Shown here: piece after piece, positions 50,241 through 63,370 of the stretch
Layout of the letters: each line of letters begins with the position of its first letter
Position numbering within the stretch: the first letter of the stretch is position 1
Made by a program: the position numbers and the translations under genes
The notes under the pieces: generated by a model
Database searches by the model: none
What the model was told of the DNA's origin: nothing
Seen by the model: the letters and a program-made list of their open reading frames with translations, nothing else
Source of the DNA: Chamaelirium japonicum
Lineage: Eukaryota; Streptophyta; Magnoliopsida; Liliales; Melanthiaceae
Assembly: GCA_947650365.1 (NCBI GenBank)
Contig: OX393555.1
Span: 84,077,995 to 84,141,994 of the forward strand
Reading direction: 5' to 3'
Length of the DNA stretch: 64,000 nucleotides

Positions 50241-52450
50241 TTCGTACGATCCATTCGAATTCATTCACATGATCCATTCTGATTCATTCATACGATCCAT
50301 TCTAATTCATTCATACAATCCATTCTAATTCTTTCACACGATCCATTCTAATTCATTCGTAGGATCCATTCTAATTCATTCGTACAATCTATTCTATTTC
50401 ATTCGTACGATCCATTCATACTCATTGGTACGATCCATTCTAATTCATTCCATTCTAATTCATTCGCTCGAATGTATCCATTCTAATCCATTCCTATGAT
50501 CCATTCTAATCCATTCGTACGATCCATTCTAATTCATTGGTACGATCCATTCTAATTCATTCGTACGATCCATTCTACTTCATTCGCACGAATGTATCCA
50601 TTCTAATTCATTCATATGATCCATTCTAATGCATTCATACAATACATTCTAATTCTTTCACACGATCCATTCTAATTCATTCGTACGATCCATTCTAATT
50701 CATTCATACAATCCATTCTAATTCATTCGCACGAATGTATCCATTCTAATTCATTCATACGATCAATTCTAATTCATTCGTACGATCCATTCTAATTCCT
50801 TCGTACGATCCATTCTAATTCATTCGTACGATCTATTCTAACTCATTCATACGATCCATTCTAATTCATTCGTAAGATCCATTCTAATTCATTCGTACGA
50901 TCCATTCTAATTCATTCGTACGATCCATTCTAATTCATTCGCACGAATGTATCCATTCTAGTTCATTCGTACGATCCATTCTAATTCATTCGTACGATCC
51001 ATTCTAATCCATTCGTACGATCCATTCTAATTCATTCATATGATCCATTCTAATTCATTCATACAATCCATTCTAATTCTTTCACATGATCCATTCTAAT
51101 TCATTTGTAGGATCCATTCTAATTCATTCGTACAATCTATTCTATTTCATTCGTACGATCCATTCTTACTCATTCGTATGATCCATTCTAATTCATTCGG
51201 ACGAATGTATCCATTCTAATTTATTCGTACGATCCATTCTAATTCATTCGTACGATCCATTCTAATTCATTCGACGATCCATTCTTACTCATTTGTATGA
51301 TCCATTCTAATTCATTCGTACGATCCATTCTAATTCATTCGTACGATCGATTCAAATTCATTCGCACTATCCATTCTAATTTATTCGTACGATCCATTCT
51401 AATTCATTCGTATGATCCATTCTAATTTATTCGTTCAAATATATACATTCTAATTCATTCCGTACGATCCATTCTAATTCATTCGTACGATCCAATCTAA
51501 TTCATTCGTACGAATGTATCCATTCTAATTCATTCGTACAATCCATTCTAAATCATTCGTACGATCCATTCTAATTCATTCGGACGAATGTATCCATTCT
51601 AATTTATTCGTACGATCCATTCTAATTCATTCATTTGATCCATTCTAATTCATTTGTCCGATCCATTCTAATTCATTCGTCCGAACCATTCTAATTCATT
51701 CGCACGAATGTATCCATTCTAATTCATTCGTACGATCCATTCTAATTCATTTGTACGATCCATTCTAATTCATTCGTAAGATCCATTCTAATTCATTCGT
51801 ACGATCCATTCTAATTCATTCGTATGATCCATTCTAATTCATTCTCACAAATGTATCCATTCTAGTTCATTCGTACGATCCATTCTAATTCATTCGTACG
51901 ATCCATTCTAATTCATTATCACGATCCATTCTAATTCATTCGTACGATCCATTCTAATTCATTCATACGATCCATTCTAATTCATTCGCACGAATGTATC
52001 CATTCTAATTCATTCATACGATCCATTTTACTTCATTCGTACTATCCGTTCTAATTCACTCATACGATCCATTCTAATTTATTCATACGATCCATTCTAA
52101 TTCATTTGCACGAATATATCCATTCTAATTCATTCGTACGATCAATTCTAATTCCTTCGTACGATCCATTCTAATTACTTCGTACGATCCATTCTAATTC
52201 CTTCGTACGATCCATTCTAATTCCTTCGTACGATCCATTCTATTTCATTCGTATGATCCATTCTAATTAATTCGTACGATCCATTCTAATTCATTCGTAT
52301 GATCCATTCTAATTCATTCGTACGATCCATTCTTACTCATTCGTACGATCCATTCTAATTCATTCATACAATCCATTCTAATTCATTCCGTACGATCCAT
52401 TCTAATTCATTCATACGGTCTATTCTATCATACAATCCATTCTAATTCTT
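50241..52450 (-). repeat. Long reverse block closing unit 2
   Basis: About 130 bp longer than 39,441-41,521. The extra length includes a CACTATCC and TTCAAATATATAC segment near 51,365-51,445, which is also in unit 3 near 58,650-58,730. Confidence 0.92.
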
Positions 52451-54209
52451 TCGTGCGAATGAATTAGAATGGATACCTTTGTGCATATGAATTAGAATGG
52501 ATCGTACGAATGAATTAGAATGGATCATATTAATGAATTAGAATGGATCGTACGAATGAATTAGAATGGATACATTCGTGCGAATGAATTAGAATGGATC
52601 GTGCGAATCAATTAGACTGGATCGTGCGAATGAATAAGAATAGATCATACGAATGAATTAGAATGGATCGTACGAATTAATTAGAATGGGTACATTCGTG
52701 CGAATGAATTAGAATGGATTGTATGAATGAATTAGAATGGATCATACGAATGAATTAGAATGGATCATACGAATTAATTAGAATAGATCATACGAATGAA
52801 TTAGAATGGATCGTACGAATGAATTAGAATGGATACATTTGTGCGAATGAATTAGAATGGATCGTACGAATGAATTAGAATGGATCGTATGAATGAATTA
52901 GAATGGATCGTACGAATGAATTAGAATGGATCGTGCGAATGAATTAGAATGGATCGTACGAATGAATTAGAATGGATCGTGTGAAAGAATTAGAATGGAT
53001 CGTACGAATGAATTAGAATGGATCGTGCGAATGAATTAGAATGGATCGTACGAATGAATTAGAATAGATACATTTGTGCGAATAAATTAGAATGGATCGT
53101 ACGAATGAATTAGAATGGATCATATGAATGAATTAGAATGGATCGTACGAATGAATTAGAATGGATCGTGCGAATGAATTAGAATGGATCGTACGAATGA
53201 ATTAGAATGGATCGTACGAATGAACTAGAATGGATACATTCGTGCGAATGAATTAGAATGGATCGTAAAAATGAATTAGAATGGATCGTACGAATGAATT
53301 AGAATGGATCGTACGAATGGATTAGAATGGATCATACGAATGAATTAGAATGGATCGTGCGAATGAATTAGAATGGATCGAACGAATGAATTAGAATGGA
53401 TATATTCGAGCGAATGAATTAGAATAGATCGTAGGAATGAATTAGAATGGATCATACGAATGAATTACAATGGATCGTACGAATGAATTAGAATGGATCG
53501 TACGAATGAATTAGAATGGATACATTCATGCGAATGAATTAGAATGGATCGTACGAATGAATTAGAATGGATACATTTGTGCGAATGGATTAGAATGGAT
53601 CGTACGAATGAATTAGAATGGATCGTATGAATGAATTAGAATGGATACATTCGTGCGAATGAATTAGAATGGATCGGACGAATGAATTAGAATGGATCGT
53701 ACGAATGAATTAGAATGGATCAAATGAATGAATTAGAATGGTTACATTCAGGCGAATGAATTAGAATGGATCGTACGAATGGATTAGAATGGATCGTACG
53801 AATGGATTAGAATGGATACATTCGAGCGAATGAATTAGAATGGATCGTACGAATGAATTAGAATGGATCGTACGAATGGATTAGAATGGATGCTACGAAT
53901 GGATTAGAATAGATACCTTTGTGCATATGAATTAGAATGGATCGTACGAATGAATTAGAATGGATCATATTAATGAATTAGAATAGATCGTACGAATGAA
54001 TTAGAATGGATCGTACGAATGAATTAGAATGGATCGTACGAAGGAATTAGAATGGATCGTACGAATGAATTAGAATGGATCGTACGAATGAATTAGAATA
54101 GATCGTACGAATGAATTAGATTGGATCGTACGAAGGAATTAGAATGGATCGTACGAATGAATTAGAATGGATATATTCGTGCAAAAGAATTAGAATGGAT
54201 CATATGAAT

Positions 54210-54990
54210 GAATTAGAATGCATTGTATGAATGAATTAGAATGGATCGTATGAATAAATTAGAATGGATCGTGCGAATGAATTCGAATGGATCGCATGAT
54301 CCATTCGAATAGAATGGATCGTATGAATGAATTCGAATGGATCGGGCGAATGAATTAGAATGGATTGTAGGAATGAATTAGAATGGATCGTATGAATGAA
54401 TTAGAATGGATCGTATGAATGAATTAGAATGGATCGTGCGAATGAATTAGAATGGATCGTACGAATGAATTAGAATGGATCGTACGAATGAATTAGAATG
54501 GATCATACGAATGAATTAGAATGGATCGTACGAATGAATTAGAATGGATCATACGAATGAATTAGAATTGATCGTACGAAGTAATTAGAATGGATCGTAC
54601 GAAGGAATTAGAATTGATCGTACGAATGAATTAGAATGGATCGGACGAATGAATTAGAATGGATCGTACGAATGAATTAGAATGGATCAAATGAATGAAT
54701 TAAAATGGTTACATTCATGCGAATGAATTAGAATGGATCGTAGGATCGTATGAATGAATTAGAATGGATCGTGCGAAAGAATTAGAATAGATCATATGAA
54801 TGAGTTAGAATGGATCGTACGAATGAATTAGAATGGATCGTACGAATGAATTAGAATAGATCGTACGAATGAATTAGAATGGATCGTACGAAGGAATTAG
54901 AATGGATCGTACGAATGAATTAGAATGGATATATTCGTGCAAATGAATTAGAATGGATCGTATGAATGTATTAGAATGGATCGTACGAAT
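54210..54990 (+). repeat. Replacement segment in shortened unit 3
   Basis: Occupies the place where unit 2 has about 4.6 kb of mixed-strand blocks. Markers: GAATGCATTG monomer at 54,216, an embedded inverted monomer near 54,296, ATCGGGCG and TGTAGG spacers, a GAAGTAATTAG monomer and a short CGTAGGATCGTATG monomer near 54,745. The same order recurs at 60,715-61,500, and the left third recurs inverted at 63,083-63,315. Confidence 0.85.
54280..54312. repeat. Junction type J3: embedded inverted half-monomer
   Basis: Inside a long forward array the core GATCGCATGATCCATTCG forms a short hairpin with the preceding CGAATGGATC. Second direct copy near 60,785-60,815, inverted copy near 63,213-63,245. 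Confidence 0.9.
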
Positions 54991-56917
54991 GAATTAGAAT
55001 GGATTCGTACGAATGAATTAGAATGGATACATTTGTGCGAATGAATTAGAATGGATCGGACGAATGAATTAGAATGGATCATACGAATGAATTAGAATGG
55101 ATCAAATGAATAAATTAGAATGGTTACATTCATGCGAATGAATTAGAATGGATCGTACGAATGGATTATAATGGATACATTCGAGCGAATGAAATAGAAT
55201 GGATCGTACGAATGAATTAGAATGGATCGTACGAATGGATTAGAATGGATCCTACGAATGGATTAGAATGGATACCTTTGTGCATATGAATTAGAATGGA
55301 TCGTACGAATGAATTAGAATGGATCATATTAATGAATTAGAATGGATACATACGTGCGAATGAATTAGAATGGATAGTACGAATGAATTAGAATGGATCG
55401 TACGAATGAATTAGAATTGATCTTACGAATGAATTAGAATGGATCGTATGAATGAATTAGAATAGCTCATACGAATGAATTAGAATGAATCGTATGAATG
55501 AATTAGAATGGTTACATTCGTGCGAATGAATTAGAATAGATCGTACGAATGAATTTGAATGGATCGTATGAATAAATTAGAATGGATCATGGGAATGAAT
55601 TAGAATGGATCATACGAATGAATTAGAATGGATCCACCGAATGAGTTAGAATGGATCATACGAATGAATTAGAATGGATTGTACGAATGAATTAGAATGG
55701 ATTGTGCGAATGAATTAGAATGGATCGTATGAATGAATAAGAATGGATGAAATAGAATGGATCGTATGAATGAATTAGAATGGATACATTCGTGTGAATG
55801 AATTAGAATGGATCGTATGAATGAATTAGAATAGATTTTGTGCATGAATTAGAACTGATCGTACGAATGAATTAGAATGGATACATTCGTGCGAATGAAT
55901 TAGAATGGATTGTATGAATGAATTAGAATGGATCGTACGAATGAACTAGAATGGATACATTCGTGCGAATGAATTAGAATGGATCGTACGAATGAATTAG
56001 AATGGATCGTACGAATGAATTAGAATGGATCGTACGAATGAATTAGAATGGACACATTCGTGCGAATGAATTAGAATGGATCGGACGAATGAATTAGAAT
56101 GGATCGTACGAATGAATTAGAGTGGATCGTATGAATAAATTAGACTGGATACATTCGTCCGAATGAATTAGAATGGATCATACGAATGAGTAAGAATGGA
56201 TCGTACGAATGAAATATAATAGATTGTACGAATGAATTAGAATGGATCCTATGAATGAATTAGAATGGATCGTGTGAAAGAATTAGAATGGATCGTACGA
56301 AGGAATTAGAATAGATCGTACGAATGAATTAGAATGGATCGTATGAGTGAATTAGAATGGATAGTGCGAATGAATTAGAATGGATCGTATGAATGAATTA
56401 GAATGGATCGTGCGAATGAATTTGAATGGATCGTACGAATGAGTAAGAATGGATCGTACGAATGAAATAGAATGGATCGTACGAATGAATTAGAATAGAT
56501 CGTACGAATAAACTAGAATGGATATATTCGTCCGAATGAATTAGAATGGATCATACGAATGAGTAAGAATGGATCGTACGAATGAAATAGAATAGATTGT
56601 ACGAATGAATTAGAATGGATCCTACGAATGAATTAGAATGGATCGTGTGAAAGAATTAGAATGGATTGTATGAATGAATTAGAATGGATTGTATGAATGA
56701 ATTAGAATGGATCCTATGAATGAATTAGAATGGATCGTGCGAATGAATTAGAATGGATCGTACGAATGAATTAGAATGGATCGTGCTAATGAATTAGAAT
56801 TGATCGAATGAATAAATTAGCATGGATCGTGCTAATGAATTAGAATGGAACGTACGAATGAATTAGAATGGATCGTGTGAAACAATTAGAATGGATTGTA
56901 TGAATGAATTAGAATGA

Positions 56918-57439
56918 ATTCGTACGATCCATTCGAATTCATTCGCACGATCCATTCTAATTCATTCATACGATCCATTCTAATTCATTCATACAATCCA
57001 TTCTAATTCTTTCACACGATCCATTCTAATTCATACGTAGGATCCATTCTAATTCATTCGTACAATCTATTCTATTTCATTCGTACGAACCATTCTTACT
57101 CATTCGTATGATCCATTCTAATTCATTCGGACGAATGTATCCATTCTAATTTATTCGTACGATCCATTCTAATTCATTCGTACGATCCATTCTAATTCAT
57201 TTGTACGATCCATTCTAATTCATTCGTCCGATCCATTCTAATTCATTCGCACGAATGTATCCATTCTAATTAATTCGTACAATCTATTCTAATTCATTCG
57301 TACGATCAATTCTAATTCATTCGTACGATCCATTCTAATTTATTCGTACGATCCATTCTAATTCATTCGCATGAATATATCCTTTCTAGTTCATTCGTAT
57401 GATCCATTCTAATTCATTCATACAATCCATTCTAATTCA
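56918..57439 (-). repeat. Reverse block after J1
   Basis: Third copy of the 38,841 and 49,618 blocks. Confidence 0.92.
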
Positions 57440-57517
57440 TTAGAATGGATCGTGCGAATGAATTAGAATGGATCGTACGAATGAATTAGAATAGATTGTA
57501 TGAATGAATTAGAATGA
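57440..57517 (+). repeat. Short forward block
   Basis: Third copy of the 39,363 and 50,162 blocks. Confidence 0.92.
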
Positions 57518-59665
57518 ATTCGTACGATCCATTCGAATTCATTCGCACGATCCATTCTAATTCATTCATACGATCCATTCTAATTCATTCATACAATCCA
57601 TTCTAATTCTTTTACACGATCCATTCTAATTCATTCGTAGGATCCATTCTAATTCATTCGTACCATCTATTCTATTTCATTCGTATGATCCATTCTTACT
57701 CATTGGTACGATCCATTCTAATTCATTCCATTCTAATTCATTCGCTCGAATGTATCCATTCTAATCCATTCGTACGATCCATTCTAATTCATTCGCATGA
57801 ATGTAACCATTCTAATTCATTCATACGATCCATTCTAATTCATTCGTACGATCCATTCTAATTCATTCGTACGATCCATTCTAATTCATTCGCACGAATA
57901 TATCCATTCTAATTCATTCATATGATCCATTCTAATTCATTCATACAATCCATTCTAATTCTTTTACACGATCCATTCTAATTCATTCGTACGATCCATT
58001 CTAATTCATTTATACAATCCATTCTAATTCATTCGCACGAATGTATCCATTCTAATTCATTCATACGATCCATTCTAATTCATTCCTACGATCCATTCTA
58101 ATTCCTTCGTACGATCCATTCTAATTCATTCGTATGATCTATTCTAATTCATTCATACGATCCATTCTAATTCATTCGTACGATCCATTCTAATTCATTC
58201 GTACGATCCATTCTAATTCCTTCGCACGAATGTATCCATTCTTGTTCATTCGTACGATCCATTCTAATTCATTCGTACGATCCATTCTAATCCATTCGTA
58301 CGATCCATTCTAATTCATTCATACGATCCATTCTAATTCATTCATACAATCCATTCTAATTCTTTCACACGATCCATTCTAATTCATTCGTAGGATCCAT
58401 TCTAATTCATTCGTACAATCTATTCTATTTCATTCATACGATCCATTCTTACTCATTCGTATGATCCATTCTAATTCATTCGGACGAATGTATCCATTCT
58501 AATTTATTCGTACGATCCATTCTAATTCATTCGTATGATCCATTCTAATTCATTCGACGATCCATTCTTACTCATTCGTATGATCCATTCTAATTCATTC
58601 GTACGATCCATTCTAATTCATTCGTACGATCGATTCTAATTCATTCGCACTATCCATTCTAATTTATTCGTACGATCCATTCTAATTCATTCGTATGATC
58701 CATTCTAATTTATTCGTTCAAATATATCCATTCTAATTCATTCCGTACGATCCATTCTAATTCATTCGTACGATCCATTCTAATTCATTCGTACGAATGT
58801 ATCCATTCTAATTCATTCGTATGATCCATTCTAATTCATTCGTACGATCCATTCTAATTCATTCGGACGAATGTATCCATTCTAATTTATTCGTACGATC
58901 CATTCTAATTCATTCATTTGATCCATTCTAATTCATTCGTACGATCCATTCTAATTCATTCGTCCGATCCATTCTAATTCATTCGCACGAATGTATCCAT
59001 TCTAATTCATTCGTACGATCCATTCTAATTCATTCGTACGATCCATTCTAATTCATTCGTAAGATCCATTCTAATTCATTCGTACGATCCATTCTAATTC
59101 ATTCGCACAAATGTATCCATTCTAGTTCATTCGTACGATCCATTCTAATTCATTCGTACGATCCATTCTAATTCATTTTCACTATCCATTCTAATTCATT
59201 CGTACGATCCATTCTAATTCATTCATACGATCAATTCTAATTCATTCGCACGAATGTATCCATTCTAATTCATTCATACGATCCATTCTACTTCATTCGT
59301 ACTATCCGTTCTAATTCACTCATACGATCCATTCTAATTCATTCATACGATCCATTCTAATTCATTTGCACGAATATATCCATTCTAATTCATTCGTACG
59401 ATCCATTCTAATTCCTTCGTACGATCCATTCTAATTCCTTCGTACGATCCATTCTATTTCATTCGTATGATCTATTCTAATTAATTCGTACGATCCATTC
59501 TAATTCATTCGTATGATCCATTCTAATTCATTCGTACGATCCATTCTTACTCATTCGTACGATCCATTCTAATTCATTCATACAATCCATTCTAATTCAT
59601 TCCGTACGATCCATTCTAATTCATTCATACGATCTATTCTTTCATACAATCCATTCTAATTCTTT
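57518..59665 (-). repeat. Long reverse block closing unit 3
   Basis: Third copy of the 39,441 and 50,241 blocks, closer to the unit 2 version (shares TTCAAATATATCC and AATTCATTCCATTCTAATTC near 57,722). Confidence 0.92.
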
Positions 59666-61650
59666 CGTGCGAATGAATTAGAATGGATACCTTTGTGCAT
59701 ATGAATTAGAATGGATCGTACGAATGAATTATAATGGATCATATTAATGAATTAGAATGGATCGTACGAATGAATTAGAATGGATACATTCGTGCGAATG
59801 AATTAGAATGGATCGTACGAATGAATTAGAATGGATATATTCGAGCGAATGAATTAGAATAGATCGTAGGAATGAATTAGAATGGATCATACGAATGAAT
59901 AACAATGGATCGTACGAATGAATTAGAATGGATCGTACGAATGAATTAGAATGGATCGTGTGAATGTATTAGAATAGATACATTCATGCGAATGAATTAG
60001 AATGGATCGTACGAATGGATTAGAATGGATCGTACGAATGAATTAGAATGGATACATTTGTGCGAATGGATTAGAATGGATAATACGAATGAATTAGAAT
60101 GGATCGTATGAATGAATTAGAATGGATACATTCATGCGAATGAATTAGAATGGATCGGACGAATGAATTAGAATGGATCGTACGAATGAATTAGAATGGA
60201 TCAAATGAATGAATTAGAATGGTTACATTCATGCGAATGAATTAGAATGGATCATACGAATGGATTAGAATGGATCATACGAATGGATTAGAATGGATAC
60301 ATTCGAGCGAATAAATTAGAATGGATCGTACGAATGAATTAGAATGGATCGTACGAATGGATTAAAATGGATGCTTCGAATGGATTAGAATGGATACCTT
60401 TGTGCATATGAATTAGAATGGATCGTACGAATGAATTAGAATGGATCATATTAATGAATTAGAATGGATCGTACGAATGAATTAGAATGGATCGTACGAA
60501 TGAATTAGAATGGATCGTATGAATGAATTAGAATGGATCGTACGAAGGAATTAGAATGGATCGTACAAATGAATTAGAATGAATCGTACGAATGAATTAG
60601 AATAGATCGTACGAATGAATTAGAATGGATCGTACGAAGGAATTAGAATGTATCGTACGAATGAATTAGAATGGATATATTCGTGCAAATGAATTAGAAT
60701 GGATCGTATGAATGAATTAGAATGCATTGTATGAATTAATTAGAATGGATCGTATGAATGAATTAGAATGGATCGTGCGAATGAATTCGAATGGATCGCA
60801 TGATCCATTCGAATAGAATGGATCGTATGAATGAATTAGAATGGATCGGGCGAATGAATTAGAATGGATTGTAGGAATGAATTAGAATGGATCGTATGAA
60901 TGAATTAGAATGGATCGTATGAATAAATTAGAATGGATCGTGCGAATGAATTAGAATGGATCGTACGAATGAATTAGAATGGATCGTACGAATGAATTTG
61001 AATGGATCATACGAATGAATTAGAATGGATCGTACGAATGAATTAGAATGGATCATACGAATGAATTAGAATAGATCGTACGAATGAATTAGAATGGATC
61101 GTACGAAGGAATTAGAATTGATCGTACGAATGAATTAGAATGGATCGGACGAATGAATTAGAATGGATCGTACGAATGAATTACAATGGATCAAATGAAT
61201 GAATTAGAATGGTTAAATTCATGCGAATGAATTAGAATGGATCGTAGGATCGTATGAATGAATTAGAATGGATCGTGCGAAAGAATTAGAATAGATCATA
61301 TGAATGAATTAGAATGGATCGTACGAATGAATTAAAATGGATTGTACGAATGAATTAGAATAGATCGTACGAATGAATTAGAATAGATCGTACGAAGGAA
61401 TTAGAATGGATCGTACGAATGAATTAGAATGGATATATTCGTGGAAATGAATTAGAATGGATCGTATGAATGTATTAGAATGGATCGTACGAATGAATTA
61501 GAATGGATTCGTACGAATGAATTAGAATGGATATATTTGTGCGAATGAATTAGAATGGATCGTACCAATGAGTAAGAATGGATTGTACGAATGAATTAGA
61601 ATGGATCGTGTGAAAGAATTAGAATGGATTGTATGAATGAATTAGAATGA
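59666..61650 (+). repeat. Forward block opening unit 4
   Basis: Cassette B at 60,145; GAATGCATTG and J3 at 60,720-60,815; ends at a new join GAATGAATTCGTTCG, a mixture of J1 and inverted cassette C. Confidence 0.92.
60715..61500 (+). repeat. Direct copy of the 54.2-55.0 kb segment
   Basis: Follows 54,210-54,990 at an offset of about 6,504, including the GAATGCATTG monomer, the palindrome with GATCGCATGATCC, the ATCGGGCG and TGTAGG spacers and the CGTAGGATCGTATG short monomer near 61,245. Confidence 0.87.
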
Positions 61651-61925
61651 ATTCGTTCGATCAATTCTAATTCATTAGCACGATCCATTCTAATTTATTC
61701 ATATGATCCATTCTAATTCCTTCGTACGATCCATTCTAATTCCTTCGTATCCATTCTAATTCACTCATACGATCCATTCTAATTCATTCAAACGATCTAT
61801 TCTAATTTATTCATACAATCCATTCTAATTCTTTCACACGATCCATTCTAATTCATTCGTACGATCCATTCTAATTCATTCGCACAATCCATTCTATTTC
61901 ATTCGTACGATCAATTATAATTCAT
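61651..61925 (-). repeat. Reverse block
   Basis: GATCAATTC and TTAGCACG monomers, CCTTCG monomers, then cassette A; ends at TTATAATTCATTAG. Confidence 0.91.
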
Positions 61926-62455
61926 TAGAATGGATCGTACGAATGAATTAGAATGGATCATATTAATGAATTAGAATGGATCGTACGAATGAATTAGAAT
62001 GGATCGAACGAATGAATTAGAATGGATCTTAAAAATGAATTAGAATAGATCGTACGAATGAATTAGAATGGATCATACGAATTAATTAGAATGGATCGTA
62101 CGAATGAATTAGAATGAATTAGAATGGATCGTACGAATGAATTAGAATGGATCGTACGAATGAATTAGAATGGATCGTACGAATGAAATAGAATGGATCG
62201 TGTGAAAGAATTAGAATGGATTGTATGAATGAATTAGAATGGATCGTATGAATGGATCGTACGAATGGAATGGATACATTCGTGCGAATGAATTAGAATG
62301 GATCGTACGAATGAATTAGAATGGATCATATGAATGAGTAAGAATGGATCGTACGAATGAATTAGAATGGATCGTATGAATGAATTAGAATGGATCGTAC
62401 GAATAAATTAGAATGGATACATTCGTCCGAATGAATTAGAATGGATCATACGAAT
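61926..62455 (+). repeat. Forward block with irregular monomers
   Basis: Spacer-less joins near 62,110 and a GGATCGTATGAATGGATCG short monomer near 62,240-62,270. Confidence 0.91.
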
Positions 62456-63370
62456 GCATTCTAATTCCTTCGTACGATCCATTCTAATTCCTTCGTACGA
62501 TCCATTTTATTTCATTCGTATGATCCATTCTAATTCCTTCGTACGATCCATTCTAATTCCTTCGTATCCTTTCTAATTCACTCATACGATCCATTCTAAT
62601 CCATTCGTACGATCCATTCTAATTCATTCGCTTGAATGTAACCATTCTAATTCATTCATTTGATCCATTCTAATTCATTCGTACGATCCATTCAAATTCA
62701 TTCGTACGATACGTTGTAATTCATTTATACAATCCATTTAGATTCATTCACACAAATGTATCCATTCAAATTCATTCGTACGATCCAGTCTAATTCATTC
62801 GTACGATCCATTCTAATTCATTCGCACGAATATATCAATTCTAATTCTTTCGTACGATGCATTCTAATTCATTCGTACGATCCATTCTAATTCATTCGTA
62901 TGATCCATTCTAATTCATTCGCACGAATGTATCCATTCTAATTTATTCGTACAATCCATTCTATTTCATTCGTACGATCCATTCTTACTCATTCGTATGA
63001 TCCATTCTAATTCATTCGTATGATCCATTCTAATTCATTCGTACGATCCATTCTAATTCATTCGTACGATCCATTCTAATTCATTCGCACGATCCATTCT
63101 AATTCATTCATACGATCCATTCTAATTCATTCATACGATCCATTCTAATTCATTCCTATAATCCATTCTAATTCATTCGCCCGATCCATTCTAATTCATT
63201 CATACGATCCATTCTATTCGAATGGATCATGTGATCCATTCGAATTCATTCGCACGATCCATTCTAATTCATTCATACGATCCATTCTAATTCATTCATA
63301 CAATGCATTCTAATTCTTTCACACGATCCATTCTAATTCATTCGTACGATCCATTCTAATTCATTAATAT
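62456..63370 (-). repeat. Reverse block with cassette B and an inverted segment
   Basis: Cassette B near 62,595-62,690, cassette A near 62,950, then the 63,083-63,315 inverted segment, which includes a forward half-monomer near 63,219. Confidence 0.92.
63083..63315 (-). repeat. Inverted copy of 54,210-54,442
   Basis: These 233 bases read as the reverse complement of 54,210-54,442 (and of about 60,715-60,946) with only a few mismatches. Rare diagnostics appear in inverted order: CGCCCGATCC for ATCGGGCG, CCTATAATCC for TGTAGG, CGAATGGATCATGTGATC for the palindrome and CAATGCATTC for GAATGCATTG. This is direct evidence of an inverted segmental duplication about 9 kb from one partner and 2 kb from the other. 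Confidence 0.9.

Larger units (their letters stand above)
41522..52450. repeat. Large higher-order repeat, unit 2 (about 10.9 kb)
   Basis: The only complete long unit in the window, bounded on both sides by the same reverse-to-forward switch (TACAATCC array ending in CTTTCGTGCGAATG, then a GGATACCTTTGTGCAT monomer). Inside are a 2.5 kb forward array, alternating short blocks from 43,985 to 47,330, a 2.3 kb forward array, two closely spaced EcoRI-type junctions near 49,618 and 50,241, and a 2.2 kb reverse array. Confidence 0.92.
52451..56917 (+). repeat. Longest single-orientation block (about 4.5 kb)
   Basis: Opens unit 3; cassette B at 53,655 and 55,045; GAATGCATTG and J3 at 54,216-54,312; ends at J1. 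It is long because the mixed-strand middle of unit 2 is absent here. Confidence 0.93.
52451..59665. repeat. Large higher-order repeat, unit 3 (shortened, about 7.2 kb)
   Basis: Begins and ends at the same switch type as unit 2. The first 1.6 kb matches 41.52-43.07 kb. The stretch from about 55.02 kb to the end matches 47.80-52.45 kb, with switches near 56918, 57440, 57518 and 59666 offset by about 7.2-7.3 kb from unit 2. The counterpart of about 43.2-47.8 kb, holding seven strand switches, is missing and is replaced by about 0.75 kb of forward array with a short internal palindrome (54,210-54,990). Confidence 0.9.

Noticed and set aside
52451-56917. Terminal inverted repeats or target-site duplications of a transposon at block edges
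   Set aside because: The palindromic edges are explained by monomers meeting head to head. No transposase remnant and no non-satellite interior was seen in any block.
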